From Aquilaria yunnanensis (lineage: Eukaryota; Streptophyta; Magnoliopsida; Malvales; Thymelaeaceae): a stretch of DNA of 64,000 nucleotides. Both the position numbers and the translations under genes were made by a program. Of this stretch, positions 36,067 through 49,146 are shown one piece after another. The notes beneath the pieces were generated by a model. It saw only the letters and a program-made list of their open reading frames with translations. It was not told the origin of the DNA and searched no databases. The stretch is taken from the NCBI GenBank assembly GCA_039654915.1, contig CM077593.1, positions 118,227,413-118,291,412 of the forward strand. The letters are read 5' to 3'. Every line of letters begins with the position of its first letter. The first letter of the stretch is position 1.

Positions 36067-37942
36067 GGTCGGAGTCAATAATGGGAGTACAATTAAGAGC
36101 TTAAACTAGTAGAGTTCAATTTCTTTACCCAGACAACCATGATTGATTAGATAATAGATTCTAATGGAGAGCAAGAACTCTAATACAAAACCTTAGGTTG
36201 TCAAAAGTGGCAGTAACACAATGAGACATCATTGGCATGGATGGGTGGACTATGCTATAGTTGAACCATTATATTTCTTTTTGTTAGAAGAACTCGATAG
36301 TACTTTGATCATTGGCCCATTTTGCTTCTTTTTTTGTTAGGTTCATATCTCTTTATCTCATATATTTGTTCTATCCACTAGGTCAAAAACCTAGTAATTG
36401 GGTTAATCAATTTTCAGCTTCAAATATTCTCCTTGAAATTCCTTATTTTAGCAATTCATTTGGCCTAATTCCATATAAGCTACCAACTTAGCATTTTTGT
36501 CTTTGTCTAAGGTCTACATCCAATAGTAGGATAACAATGCATCAATAACCATAATTTCAAAATGAACCATAGTTTCGGAATAAATAAGCAACATATGTCA
36601 TGGTTTAGGAACAATTGGTGTCATTTGAAATACCAGTATAACATTTTTCTAAGAAGGCAATATTTTTTTTTCTTTTTCCCCCCTCTTATCCTGAAACTAC
36701 TTATGGAACATCACAATAGCTAAATTTCTACCTAATTTATGTGATGTTAAACTATATGCAATTAATATTTTATAATTGATAGCCAAAGTATAAAGAGCTA
36801 CTGACCAAATGGGGTAGACTGGCTTTTAAGCATGGGTGATGTGAATCTAAGAACCTGTGCTCAAGGACACCGTCAAAACCTGGGTTGTATGCTAGGGAAA
36901 TCTTTCGATGGTCAAGTTAGTTTATCGTAGGAAATAGAGAGCTTAAGGAGGTTAGGGTTGTAGAGTGTAAAACATACATTGAAGATGCCTTAGGTGTCTT
37001 TCTTTATAGTGCTTAGGAGGATCCATATGAGAATGAAAGGTTTATTAAGTAAGGATCCCTTTTCCATGGTGGAGTCGACCTCCTTATAGGCATAGGCGTA
37101 AAGAGTAAAAGTCCATAAAGGACTCTAGTTTTAAGTTTAAGTTTAAGTTTGTTTCTGATTAGTTCACATGCATGCATGTAACTAATCATTAGGAGAATAG
37201 GTTTATGTATTCAATCAGGTTTTGTATTGTTCTTTTACTCCTAATAGAATTCCTATGTATTAGGCTATTTAAAGTCAAGCTATCTTAATCAAGTGTGAGA
37301 TTTTCCTTCGGTTTGTTCAGCGTGTTTGATCTCTCGAGCATCTAGTTGATCGAACAAACTTAACAAGGGGTTCACCTTTTAAGCCAAGAAGATGCCGGCC
37401 TATTGGCTTATGAAAAATTGGACCCTAGTATAACTAGTTAGACCAACCATATGAGTTTTGGTTTGGTTTGTAGGCCTAATATAGCATCAATAATACTTTA
37501 CATGAAAAAAATTAGTAATATTACACATTAGTAATGGTCCTTATCTAAAAATTTAAAAAAATTACTCAATTTGCTCTTTTATCAAGATATTATAAAGTAT
37601 GCTGACGGTTTGGTTTAACTGGCCGGCTATCCCCACAATAAGACGATGTATTTAAATAGTATTTCTTTGGAGAAACGAGATTTTAAATCAATTTTTGAAC
37701 AAAACAAAAAAGAAAATAATTAAAAAAAAAAAAAAACGGAACATGTCATAAAAAAGGAGATCGGAAATCGGAATTGGCGCTCCTTTTATCCATCCCTGCA
37801 AAAAGGCTCTTAGATTCCGAATCGTTCTTGAAATCCGGAAAAAAAAAACTAATCACTTTGTTTCCCCGTTTTCATCCATCACTCGTCTCCATCTCTACAG
37901 TGGGAAGCCATTTCCGTCAATCGTTGTCGTCCGATTGTCGCC
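36067..37942. other. Intergenic DNA upstream of the Rab gene; possible solo LTR
   Basis: The part from about 36800 to 37390 looks like an LTR-type sequence (moderate GC, a TATA-like 'ctatttaaag' at about 37265, frequent short direct repeats such as GTTTAAGTTTAA), but I found neither TG/CA ends nor PBS. The last 200 bases before 37943 probably contain the Rab gene promoter and leader. No other gene. Confidence 0.35.
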
Positions 37943-40906
37943 ATGTCAATGCGCAGGCGGACCTTGCTCAAGGTTATCGTCCTCGGCGACAGCGGGTACG
38001 TTCCGTACGCTTTTGTTTTCTAGGGTTTCGCTTTTCTTGATTTCTGCGACCTTGTTCGATTTCTCCAATAATGGTGTTACCGTCAATGTCAGGGTGGGGA
38101 AGACTTCCTTGATGAATCAGTATCCTCCAAGAAATCATTTCTTTGATTTTGATTTGAGTTTCTTTGGTTTTTCTGCGTTTTATTATGTAACTGGAGGTCT
38201 GTTGTGGACACATGATGGTTGATTTAGGAGAATTAATTTGGTTGTTCGTTTTGTTTGGGCTGTAATGCAATTGGTTTCTAGGGGCGGAATCTTCTGTGGC
38301 CTTTAACTATTCTCTTTAGATACGTACACAAGAAATTTAGTCAGCAGTATAAGGCTACGATTGGCGCGGATTTTGTCACCAAGGAACTGCAAATTGACGA
38401 TAGGCTTGTCACTCTCCAAGTGGGTTTTCTAGTTTAAGGGTGTTTGTGGCCTGTTCGAGATTCGGGTCTTGAACTTTAATTAATGTTTTATTTATGTCAG
38501 TTTTATTGGTTATCTTTTGGTTGTTGGGTTGTTTAGATATGGGACACAGCTGGGCAGGAACGATTTCAGAGTCTTGGAGTCGCGTTCTACAGAGGAGCTG
38601 ATTGCTGTGTGCTAGTTTATGATGTCAATGTGATGAAGTCATTTGATACACTTGACAACTGGCATGATGAGTTTCTTAAGCAGGTATCTGTTTTCACCTC
38701 TAATAATCCTACCCAATCTTACTTTTAGCCATCTACTAGTTTCTTTCTTTGCTAACAATTAAGATGATTGGATGACATAACTGCTGGTTGTTCATAGGCC
38801 TCAGCAAATCATCATTTTTCATCATAGAATACTCCTAATGAGTTGCCTCCTTATCGCCTGTCACTTCTAATTATGGAGCAAGCTTTAGTTGTTAAGGAAC
38901 ATTTTAAATTCCGAGGCTGCTGGTTTGGTTATAGTTAGAAGGCTAGGCTACCTTTGTCACCACAAAGATTGTGAGGAACTGTGTCATCTCTTATTTGTGA
39001 TCTTCATTTGAGAAACTAAATGAACCCTGTATTTTTGTGTATACAATGATGAGTTTTCATGCTGTTTCTAAATAGGTAGCCAGTCTTTGCCATTTTATGA
39101 ACATTGATCTTCTGTTTTATATATTCCTCGTGTACAGTATGGCAGAACCATTATTTAAATTTTGTTAGAACATCATTTTTGGTTCATCATATTTGGCTCG
39201 TTCTGGGTCTGGGATATGTGAGACTTGAGGCAGAAAGCAGATCTAGCATATTGCTCCCTCAACTGAGTTACGCAGTTTCTAGCAATTTTGTTTTCACAAG
39301 GAAACAGGATTTCTTCTCTGGTCAATGATCGTGTGAAGGCGTTCTCTTACTTTTGGGATCGTAACTGACTTTCTTTTTCCTTCTTTTGTGGGGGGTGGTG
39401 GGAGGGAGAAAAAGGGAGGACTAGCATTTTTGCGTGAACTCTAGGGGTGGCTTTTCTGCAGCTGAAACAATTAGGATCTTGTCTCATTGCTGACACTTAT
39501 TAGCACTTACATGTGGTTCTCTATTTGCACCTATATTCTCACTCAAAAGTCTCATCAGATCTAACAGTTTCGTTGTCTATATAAATGTTTTTGCTGTTGT
39601 TGCTGCTGCCTGAAGATTGAAAAGAAATAATCACTCAAAAGTCTGGCTTGGTTTAGTAGCTGGGATTTCTCTCTGTGTTGAATTGTATCCTTTGCTAATC
39701 TGTATCCTGGGTGGCGCATACTAGGTTGTACTAGTTTCTTTTCTTGTAAAATTTGCTAACCCTTCTGATGAACGATTATCCCTCCTCACTTGAACAGCAC
39801 CTATGATTTGATATCAGACATTGTTGTGGATTGTGATAGAGCTTGTTTGATGAAACAGTAGGAACCTTATTCTGTGTTAGTTTATTTGGTACATTATTTT
39901 TGTTTTTAATGATTATTTACTCAATTTACATGCAAATTGAAACTCTACACTTTAATAAGCTCAAAAACTTATTTTTAAAATATTTTTTTTAAAAAAGTAT
40001 AGAAGATTACTTCTGAAGAAATTATTCACTCAATTATTTCTTTTATTGGGCTGAGCATAGAAAAAAATTCATAAAACATAATTACTTTCTAAAAAAATTT
40101 GTTCAAGTGATTATTAGGTAGATAGAATGTTAGCTTTTAAGTTTACATTTGTTCTAGACAAAAATTAGTAAAAATGAAAACAATGCATTAAATAATGAGT
40201 TATTTAAACCCAACAGACCAGCCGAAAATGTTTTAACTCAATGTTATAGCTCTAGATTGTCCTATCTGCAAATCTTATTTCCTTCCAACTAATGAGCTTC
40301 CTTCTATTCTAATTTCTCCTTTCTACTTTATTGTTCTCTTATTTTCCCCTCTGTGGAATCTGATGTGTGTGTTTTAAACTTGGTATCATGTATTCTTTTA
40401 TCCTGACTATTCTGAATCTTCATCTGAGTTTTTGTTCTCATTTCTTGCCAGGCAAATCCTGCAGACCGAAGGACATTTCCATTTATATTGCTTGGAAACA
40501 AAATTGATATAGATGGTGGGAACAGTCGAGTGGTAAGGGATTTACCATTTGTTGTCTGTTTAGTTCTCTCATTGACAAGTTGACCTAATCTATTTAACCC
40601 TGTAGGTCTCGGAGAAGAAAGCAAAAGACTGGTGCACTTCTAAAGGGAACATACCTTACTTTGAGACTTCAGCAAAGGAAGATTACAATGTTGATGCTGC
40701 TTTCTTTTGCATTGCCAAATCTGCTCTTGCAAGTGAACGCGAGCAGGACATGTAGTTCTCTGCCCTTCATTCCATTTATTCATCAAGGCATATAACGCAT
40801 TTCAAAGTGCTTTATCATTTTCTCTTTAATTCGGCACTGCAGATATTTCCAAGGCATCCCTGAGGCTGTTCAAGAGACCGAACAAAGAGGCGGTTGCGCG
40901 TGTTGA
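37943..40906 (+). CDS. RABG3: Rab7-type small GTPase, RABG3 subfamily
   Basis: Seven exons: 37943-37995, 38093-38119, 38320-38419, 38537-38683, 40452-40532, 40606-40751 and 40843-40906, joined at GT-AG sites to 618 bases (205 aa, close to the usual Rab7 length). Rab GTPases switch between GDP- and GTP-bound forms; Rab7 directs traffic to and fusion with the vacuole and late endosomes. Visible motifs: P-loop GDSGVGKTS (15-23), switch [19 protein letters not shown] (62-70) and the Rab7-like continuation [16 protein letters not shown] (125-128), TSAK (157-160), and the C-terminal CAC for double geranylgeranylation. The start lies at an ATG followed directly by [15 protein letters not shown], as in the family. 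Exon 2 is only 27 bases and intron 4 is about 1.77 kb. The subfamily is secure; the exact paralogue is not. Confidence 0.95.
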
Positions 40907-41342
40907 TACTGAAAAAACTATCAAACTGTGACAACTTCACTAAATGTGATGCTTTTTGGCCACTTTCTTTAAGTCCCACTGATTCATCAACAATATATTC
41001 TTTTCTGTTGTAAGCGTTGTCAAAGCTAAACTCTTAGGATCGAGGCGCATCTTCTGGGCAGTTTTGGTTTGCCAGAGAGAAATTGTGAAATCCCTCGACT
41101 TCTGATTTTGCCCCAAACTTAATGATTCCAAGATTGGATTCTTTTGTATTGAGACACTTTTGATGAGAATGATTGCCCTTTTTTCTGTGGACGGTTTTTT
41201 TTTAATTTTTTGGGTTTTGGTGTTAAAGTCGATAGGACTAACGGAAAACTTACCCAATAAGCAATAACTTGAAGCATATTCCGTAATAAGGTCGAGCTTC
41301 TGTCACTCACTGATGTATTTTCAAATTGTTCCAAGTTTATGA
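40907..41342. other. 3' flank of the Rab gene
   Basis: Likely 3' UTR and terminator region. Minus-strand frames here have no recognisable content. Confidence 0.5.
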
Positions 41343-41351
41343 TTTTCGTTA

Positions 41352-43735
41352 GGCCTAAATGTGCCATTAGTTCTCTAACTTTACCAACTCACACAAGTTG
41401 TCTCTTAACTATGACTCAATATAACTTAGTCCTTAAACTTTATAAAATTGTGCGACTTATAGCCAATTCGTTTCGTCTAAAGTTAACTAACTTTTTTTAA
41501 CTTTTTTATATGAACCCAATTTCATTTGAAATTCAATGTTATGTAGATGCAATAATCAATTTGAAAGTAAATTTTTAGGATGTTGTTAAATTTTTATGAA
41601 TTTTTCTTTTTTAAGACTTGAAACTAGAAAAATTCATAAAAAATTAGTAAGATTATAAAAATTATATTTTCAATTGATTATTGTAGCTACATAATATTGG
41701 CTTTTAATTAAAATTAGTTTCAAGTAAAAAAGATATAAAAATAAGAAAAAATCATTTTGTAGTCAATTGACTAAAGTTAAAACGAATTGGGTGTTAGTCT
41801 TCAAATTTATTAAATTGTGCGACTTAGTCCTTTAGCTGTCAGAACACACTATAACTTTAGGCTCTAATTTCCAATCTTTTAGCAAAATGACCATTCTATT
41901 TAGAAACTCTCATTATCATCAAACTTATAGGTTAATAAACCTTATTAAGTTGTTAAATATATAATTAACTAATTAAATAATTTATAAAATGATAATTCAA
42001 AAACATTATATATAATAATTTAAAAATTTTCTAATTATTTGATAATTTATATTTTTCTTATTTTTTAGAAACTACTTTGGTTGATTCATTGGAAAGCGAA
42101 CAAATTACTATCTTTTATGCACTCCACCATTATGTTGATTTATTATGTTATTTCTACATATTTTTCTCACTTTTTTCATATAAAATGTGCAATACTATAG
42201 AGTTATGAGTTTAGAGATCATTTTGAAAGAGTTTTTTTTAAGTGGATTTAGTTTTTCAAACAATTACTAATAGTATGTATAATATAAAAAAAGAAATCTA
42301 ATAATTACTAATATGAAATTAGCGTTGAATCTCTAGAACTAGCTTAATGGATGAATTTCACTTAATTAGAATATTGACTATTTTTTATTCTTTTAATGGA
42401 TTCCAACTAGTATTTATATTTGAGAAAAAAGATTTAAATTAAACAAAAAGAAGCCATTAATATGCAAGAAATTGAAGAAATAAAGAGAGTAAAAAAAATG
42501 AAGAAGAAGATAAGGGAGAAATCATCTCAAAGTTAGAGGTTGAATTGTTTTTTTTTTTTTTTGTGTGGAAAAATTGCTAATAATTGGGAATTTATATTAC
42601 TAGAAAAGTAAGAAAATATATAGGAAAAACAAATGATCAGAGTAAAGGTGGAGAAAATAAAAATTGGATTTTTTTGCTTTTCTAATTGGAATCCATCAAA
42701 AGAAAAAAATTTAATATTCTAATTAAGTGGAATTTATTCATTAAGCTAGTTCTAGAGATTCAATGCTAATTTCATATTAATAATTATTAGAATTCTTTCT
42801 TTTTAATTGTACATACTATAAGTTTAAAATTGTAATTTTTTTTATTATTGTTATTTTTTGTAAAGGGGACATATCCTTGCATTGCTTTTTTTTTTTTTAT
42901 ATAGTTTATCTAGCAGTTTTTTGTAGAATAAAAAGCTCAAAGACTCAGTATAAGAGTTTTAGCTAATACCTATATAAAAGTGGGTAAATTTTACTATTTA
43001 TTTTTAAATTTTTTGTTGGAAAAAATGATAAAAATCCAAGGAAATTATAGTACTATCTTTATTAGCATGAGAATTGCAAGCGATGAATTAGTTTTAAGAT
43101 GATGTGGTATACTAATTCTAAATCACAAAATATTAATACAAAAAAGATTAATTTGAAAAATTGTTTGAAAACTAAATCTACTTTAAAAAAAAGATCTTCC
43201 AAAATGATCTCTAAATTCATAACTCCTTAATATTGCACATTTTGTAAGGACAAAAAAGGTGAGAAATATTTAGAAAAAGTAATTGATCAACATAATAGTG
43301 GAGTGTGTAAGAGATATTTTGTTTGCTTTCCAATATATCAAGCAAAGTAGTTTCTAAAAAAAATAAGTAAAATATAAATTATTAAATAATTAGAAAATTT
43401 TTAAATTATTGCATATAATTTTTTTGAATTATCATTTTATAAGTTTTTTAATTAGTTAACTATGTATTTAATAATTTAGTAAATTTTGATAACCCATGAG
43501 TTTAGTAATAATGGAAGCTCCTAAAAAGAAGAGTTATTTGCTGAAAGATTGGAAGTTATAACTTAAAACTGTAGTTTGTCCTAACAGTTGAAAGATTAAG
43601 TCACATCATTTGTAAAGTTTGAGGACTAAGTTATATAATTTTGTAAAATTTAAAGAATAAATCATACTAAGTCCGAGTTAAAAGACCAACTCATATGAGT
43701 TGGCAAAATTAGAGGATTAATGGTGCATTTAGGGC
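41352..43735. mobile_element. Large foldback (near-palindromic) Mutator-like element
   Basis: The ends GGCCTAAATGTGCCATTAGT and, inverted, GCCCTAAATGCACCATTAAT start arms that pair along most of the element, with a centre near 42544. Inner pairs include GAATTTCACTTAATTAGAAT (about 42353) with its inverse at about 42715-42734, and GAAACTACTTTG (about 42067) with CAAAGTAGTTTC (about 43344-43355). Flanks TTTTCGTTA (41343-41351) and TATTCGTTA (43736-43744) match at 8 of 9 positions, a Mutator-type duplication. A second, smaller inverted-repeat insert interrupts the left arm (about 41463-41790), and about 330 unpaired bases lie in the right arm (about 42840-43180). No coding capacity. Confidence 0.75.
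41463..41790. mobile_element. Small inverted-repeat element nested in the foldback's left arm
   Basis: CCAATTCGTTTCGTCTAAAG at about 41463-41482 is inverted at about 41773-41790 (CTAAAGTTAAAACGAATTGG). The body pairs on itself (AGAAAAATTCATAAAAAATT region with its inverse). It is bordered by two similar copies of a 24-base phrase ending TTGTGCGACTTA (41437-41460 and 41805-41827), suggesting insertion next to a short duplication. Confidence 0.5.
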
Positions 43736-43744
43736 TATTCGTTA

Positions 43745-44340
43745 CATGAGCTTTGCTAAAGTTTATGATTGTCTAAAGTAAAAGGGTCCCTTTGTCTATC
43801 AAATTTATACTTCATACCATATCTCATTCTTGTATGTCTTCTTAAGTACTTCAAGTATATTATCCCAGCGAAGAAGAAAAAGAAGAAAGAAAACATGGCA
43901 ATTAATTGCAATGAATAAAAGGATGGGAGAGTCTTTTAGGGACATCCCTTGGCTGGCTAAAAAGTAAGAGAGAGAGTTTAGTCATTTTTATACTTTACCT
44001 ATCTCATAAAAACAGTTTATAATTTTATTTTTTAAAAAAATTTATCAAAAAAATCTAAGATTTTTATATTCAAACAGAAATTTAAAAATTATAAATTTAA
44101 AATATTAATTTTAAATTTTTTTAATATATATTAATATAAATATATTTAAATCAAGCTTTAAAAAAAAAAAAAAGACCGATTAATGCGACGTAGTGCCTAG
44201 TCTTCGTCTTTTCCCATTCCGTGGCTGTGAATTGGTGACGACGTGGACTTGCCCTTCCCACATGTTACCATCTTCTTCTAATGCTCCACTCCGCGGTTTT
44301 TTGAACTACTGGATTGTTGACGAGCGAAAGAGGCAGAAAA
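43745..44340. other. Intergenic DNA upstream of the DUF1475 gene, with a Stowaway-like remnant
   Basis: 43975-44200 matches the interior of the 8.70-kb MITE (for example TTTATAATTTTATTTTTTAA and ATTAATATAAATATATTTAA). The last 130 bases before the ATG contain GACGACGTGG at about 44237, an ACGT-core motif, and presumably the promoter and leader. No TATA box is obvious. Confidence 0.45.
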
Positions 44341-47300
44341 ATGGCGGCTTCTCCATCCCTTCTAGCTAATGCCTTAAGGACTCTCTTCTTTATTTTGAGC
44401 GCTTCAATGGTAGCAATCCTCGTCTACACCATCTCCACTGATGGCCTCCCTTTCCGCATGGACCTTCTCACCCCGTACTCTCTCTCTCTCTCTCTCTCTG
44501 CAGCTTTGTTCGTCCTTCTGGGTTTTGAGTTTTGTTTGATGAATATGACGGACTTTGTTGCCCAATTTGAAGGTGGATGGCAGCACTTTTGGTTGATTTC
44601 TATATAAATGTGGGGGCACTCGCGGTATGTATTTATTTGTTTTCCTCTCAATCTTGGCTTGAAATTGTTTGTGGATTCTGAAATTTGTGACTGTGAAGTG
44701 CGTAAGCAAAGAGGTTAGCTGATCACAAGCGTCACTATGGTGGACAATCGCATCAATGTGAATGCCACATTGCTTCTGACCCAAGAGGTCATTTTGTTGT
44801 GCTTGAAATTTTTACAGTTTCACCTATGCCTGTACATTTTCAGGTTCAACTTGTTGTAACAGTTGGTTTTATGCCTTAAATTTCATGAGTTGTATCTTTT
44901 TTATTTACACTTGGTTGCCCCAATTTTCACGCTTTGCGTATGGCTTTTGTGTTTGAAGGTTAATACTGATAGTTACATTTTTCTGGTCAATATAATATGA
45001 CAAGGTTATTTTGTATTTACCAGGTTTGGATTTGTTACAAAGAATCAAGTTGGATCAGTGCCTCACTTTGGGTGATCCTCCTGGTTTGCTTGGGCAGGTA
45101 CAATTGTATAGGATGTTAGCTCATGTATCCTATCTGATCAGCCTAACCTACTATGCTTTGACTATTAACCTTTTGATTTTCGTTTTCCAGTGTTACAACG
45201 TCTGCTTACATTTTTATTCAGCTCCTCAAATTGTCTCCTCAAGAATCTGTGCAAGATCCCATTTACCATTTGCTGTTGCGCCATTTGAATAAGTATGTTT
45301 CATTTCTTCAGGGTGAGATGGTGTAATATGCTGCTAGTCCTTTAATAGTTGGTGACTTGATGTTGATGTTGGCTTGGGTGGGAACAATAGTGACAGATTG
45401 ATGATGGTATTACTGATATATGCTCATCTCTGTCAATAGTCTACAGAAGTTACTGTTTTCTACAAGTTTAAGGACTTTTTATATGTATGAAGCATTTTTT
45501 CCTGCTTCTTTCACATATATATATGGAATGCTTTCATTCAAGGTATATTCTGCATAGGATCCTATCCATTTTAAAATTGGTTAAAATTTGGTGGAAATTG
45601 GTCTGCATTGATGAGCAGCCTTTTGCTTGGAAAAGAAAAATGGTACAAGAAGAATGCAAGTTTTCATTATTGATTGTTCTCCTGTGTTCAAGCATGCAGG
45701 CATGCATACAGTAGATACCAATGGATATGTAGAGACACATACACATGTGCATACATATGATTCAGTTCAAAAATTATTTATATGAGATATCTTTCTATTT
45801 AGGGATTCTGTAAAACAGGGGGAACAAAACTCTTCTGTTGTGGTTGCCAGGATTGTGTTCAGTCTACTCGGTTGTGTGATGCTGGGAACTCTAATCTACA
45901 CTATTGTTACTGATGGTTCTCCTTTCCGCAAAGAGCTACTTTATCCGTAAGCTTAATACTCCAAATATTTTGGTTTTCTTCTCTTCAGACTGATTTTGAC
46001 TCCCAACATATGTCAAATGTGGTTCTAGAGAATGTAGTGGATCAAGTTGTTGGTTATGATAATCCCCTCATACAAGATGATGGTGTTCTGATATAATGTC
46101 CTTCAGTTCATTCTGGTATCTTCCCATTTGAGATTGCCCAAGCATCAGAGATGCATGCTAACTCTTTCTGGATACTCATACTATGTGCTCTGAAGTTTCT
46201 ATGTCTGACTTGCAATCTTGGTATTGAAAGTTAACGTAGCAACTCTTATAAGTGATTTTTTTTGTCTACTATTAGTTTCCATTGGTGATATATCAATTGA
46301 TGTCTCATGTGTGTCAATTCTTGGCAGGTGGATGACAACAACACTAGTTGACTTCTATATTAATGTTGTGGCCTTGTCGGTAATGTTTTCTTTGCTGGGA
46401 CTCTGAGTTATTATGTTGATGTCAGAATCATATCTCTCCTTCTCATGGTGTGGACCATATTTCTAACAGATTGTCATTGCTGTTGTTTTTCTTTAATTTT
46501 TCTGATGTATGAGTTGGGCAGTGATAGTTATTTGTAAGCTGGCATATATCTGATGCCAAACTGGGCTTTATTGGTATGATTAAGACACACTGTTTAACCT
46601 TCCTTACAAGTTTGTTCCAGAGTTTCTATGTGAAGGTTGAGGATTTGGAAGTTTCTTATGCGAATGTAGTAGATTAGCAATCTGCAAGCTTATTTTAACT
46701 TAATGCAGGGGATTGTCGTTCCCTGTTTTAGTTACATATGGACTAGAAATCTGTGTTTGCCATGGAGGCTTTAAAATTTATTTTGTTTAATGTAAGATGT
46801 ATGTGTCTGGTAAAAATTTTGCTCTTGAAGATCAGCTGAGTGTTGTGGTTGCTGTGGCATATAGCTCTAGCTGTGTGAAACTGAAATGTCAGGCAAAGAG
46901 TGCATGATTTTTTCCATATATTTTAATGGGGCAGAGCCCCTGTAGGCTGTAGTTCTGATCGTGGATGAGCCCCCTTTGTCCCAACCTCTATTAGCCTAAG
47001 CGATCAAGCTCTATTACAAAGAACAATTTTGTTTTTTCCATACAGTCAATTTAGCATTAGGCACATGTTTGTGGCCATGATCTCCTGAAAAATGATACTT
47101 GATACGCTCTTTGATTTCTAATCTAATCTCAGTGAGTTGATAATCGTTTGTTTCAGTAGTGGTTTTCAAAAGACTAGCATTGCTCCTTTTCTTTAAATTT
47201 GTTTGTTTTGTAGGTGTGGGTTGCTTACAAAGAGTCCAATTGCACTAATGCAGTCTTTTGGATCATTCTGCTGATTTGTACTGGCAGGTAATTTTCTTTT

Positions 47301-48327
47301 GTAGTTCGCCTTTGGTATTTCATTTTCGTTCTCGATTTTTTTCTTTTTCTTTTCCTTTTAATTTTTGACTCCAAAGAATATTGAGTTTGTTGAAGTCGTT
47401 GAACATCTTCAGTGAGAACTGTAATAATACTTTCCTGGCATTATATGCATATATTGGCATGTCTATGGTGTGCAAGTCCTTAAAACATTTTCCCTTTCTC
47501 TAACACTGTCACTCTAGCTCCAGTGTGTGCCTCTCTCAAGCATTTGCACTCTCAGTCCAACTTGTTCCCTATTTTCCCTTTCCATTTCATTTCCTTAGGC
47601 TGATGTTTCCAAGTCCATAGGCACAAATATTCACACTCTTCACCGTGATAACTGATACGAAACTAGGCTCTACTATATATCATACTTCAAATATTGGGAT
47701 GGACCGACAATGAGGCAGCCTGAGCTCTCTTTTCCTCTCACTCAACTACACAAGCTAAAATTGCAAATTGTGCATTTTTTTTTCTTTTGTTATAAGTCAC
47801 GGGTATTAGGCATTACTTGATTCTAGTTTGGTGTGGTTCCACATCTGTTTTCTCCTCCTTTGGTGAAAGGTTATATGCTTGATGCTTGTAAAACCTTGAA
47901 AGTACCATACTAATATTTTGAAGTTCTCAATCTTTCAGCATTAGCACGTGCGCGTACATTGTTAAGGAGCTATTGCAGTTATCTTCACAAGATCCTCTCT
48001 ATCTTGTTTTAGTAAATCATCAGAACAGGTAAGTTCAGTAGTTCATAGATCATATTTTATTTCCTTTTACCGAAGGTCTCTTGTCCATATTACTTGTTGT
48101 TTGTACCATAATGGCACTCCAATCTTTTGCTCATACCGTGAGGATACATGGTAATAGACTCATCTATCTGATTTTAGTAAATCATCCATTGCATTTTGCT
48201 TCCAACTGCTGCTTCTAGTTGATGTGCTCAACATCTTTTTCATTATTCGGTATCATTTGCAATCTAGCTCATGAAGGCAGTTGTGATTGTTTATGGTAGG
48301 GCAGAAAACAGGTATGAGAGAACTTAA
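44341..48327 (+). CDS. DUF1475 family membrane protein, built from two homologous halves
   Basis: Nine exons: 44341-44474, 44573-44624, 45024-45097, 45191-45292, 45803-45946, 46328-46379, 47214-47287, 47939-48028 and 48300-48327, joined to 750 bases (249 aa). The function of DUF1475 is unknown; hydrophobic stretches indicate several membrane spans. The protein repeats itself. The first half has YTISTDGLPFR, LVDFYIN, YKESSW and LGSVTTSAYIF. The second half has YTIVTDGSPFR, LVDFYINVVALS, YKESNC and TGSISTCAYI. The exons repeat too: exons 2 and 6 are both 52 bases, exons 3 and 7 both 74, with identical phases. The last exon (NRAENRYERT) was chosen over an earlier AG because it gives a fuller tail. 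The start is the first ATG and is followed by a hydrophobic segment. Introns range from 89 to 834 bases. Confidence 0.85.
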
Positions 48328-49098
48328 GTGCTGCAGATAGATTTTTGGGATGATATATTAAGTTGATGAACCATTTATCATGATACGGATCATGGGAACG
48401 GGTTTCTGAAGCAACGAGAGACATTTGGTTTTCCCCAGGGAAAACTTTTCTCCATTTCTTAAGATTGAAGACCAACAGTTGCTCATCTTCCTTGATTGGT
48501 TTGTCTGTGGTTGTAAAGCATCATATCCACCAGTCATTCACAGTTGTATGCTAAACCCGCAAGGTACTGAAATTGCATGTCCATAGTCTCTACGATTCAA
48601 TGACAGGTTGAACTATGTTTCAGGGTATACAATATTTTGGTCACCCGACCAGTTTCCAATTGGAGTTCCAATGGGTTTGTTTGTATTATTAAGTTATTGG
48701 ATCGGTGCTTAAACTTGAAATTAAATAAAATTAATAAGCATGTTATTATTGTTTATCTGAATCCTAATATTTTATATATAAGGTTATTTTCCTCTACTTT
48801 TGAATTACATACAGTTGATAGATCCTGATGTATTGATTCTGAATTCAAATTCTACCATGGGATTCGGATAACGTTATGAACCGTGACATGGCAAATTTTC
48901 TGGTTGTACCGGTTCAAACACACGAGTGTGAAGAACAGAAAGGTGGACGGAAGGAACCGGTCGTTAGACAAATAAAAAGTCAGCGGGGGCTGACGAGCTG
49001 ACACGGCATCCAAGAGTTAGTTGATTCTCCCGCCGAAACAGCGACCGAACGTCTTCCGGCTACCCGAGTGGCCAGCCGCGACCGAAACAGACAAAATA
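48328..49098. other. Intergenic DNA between the DUF1475 gene and the PABP gene
   Basis: 3' flank of the DUF1475 gene followed by a GC-rising region that becomes the PABP promoter after about 48950. No gene seen. Confidence 0.5.
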
Positions 49099-49109
49099 GT
49101 GGGCCCCAC
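49099..49109. promoter_or_regulatory. TCP/site II-type element (GTGGGCCCCAC)
   Basis: The palindrome-like GTGGGCCCCAC contains the GTGGGNCC/GGNCCCAC motifs bound by TCP factors in promoters of plant growth and translation genes. It lies about 110 bases upstream of the TATA box of the PABP gene. The function is inferred from the motif. Confidence 0.5.
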
Positions 49110-49146
49110 AAGATACTCAGAATGGCACGTCATCAACCCACCCCCG

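Noticed and set aside
37137..37157. Telomere-like GTTTAAG repeats
   Set aside because: The unit is TTTAAG, not the plant telomere TTTAGGG, and only about three copies occur.
44404..44784. 126-codon minus-strand frame at the start of the DUF1475 gene
   Set aside because: It is antisense to exons 1-2 and a (CT)n intron tract, with Arg/Glu repeats from the microsatellite.
48256..48275. Alternative last exon of the DUF1475 gene starting after CTAG at about 48267
   Set aside because: It would end the protein at once (Ser-Ser-stop). The AG at 48298-48299 gives a tail NRAENRYERT that reads like a real C-terminus. Transcript data could reverse this choice.
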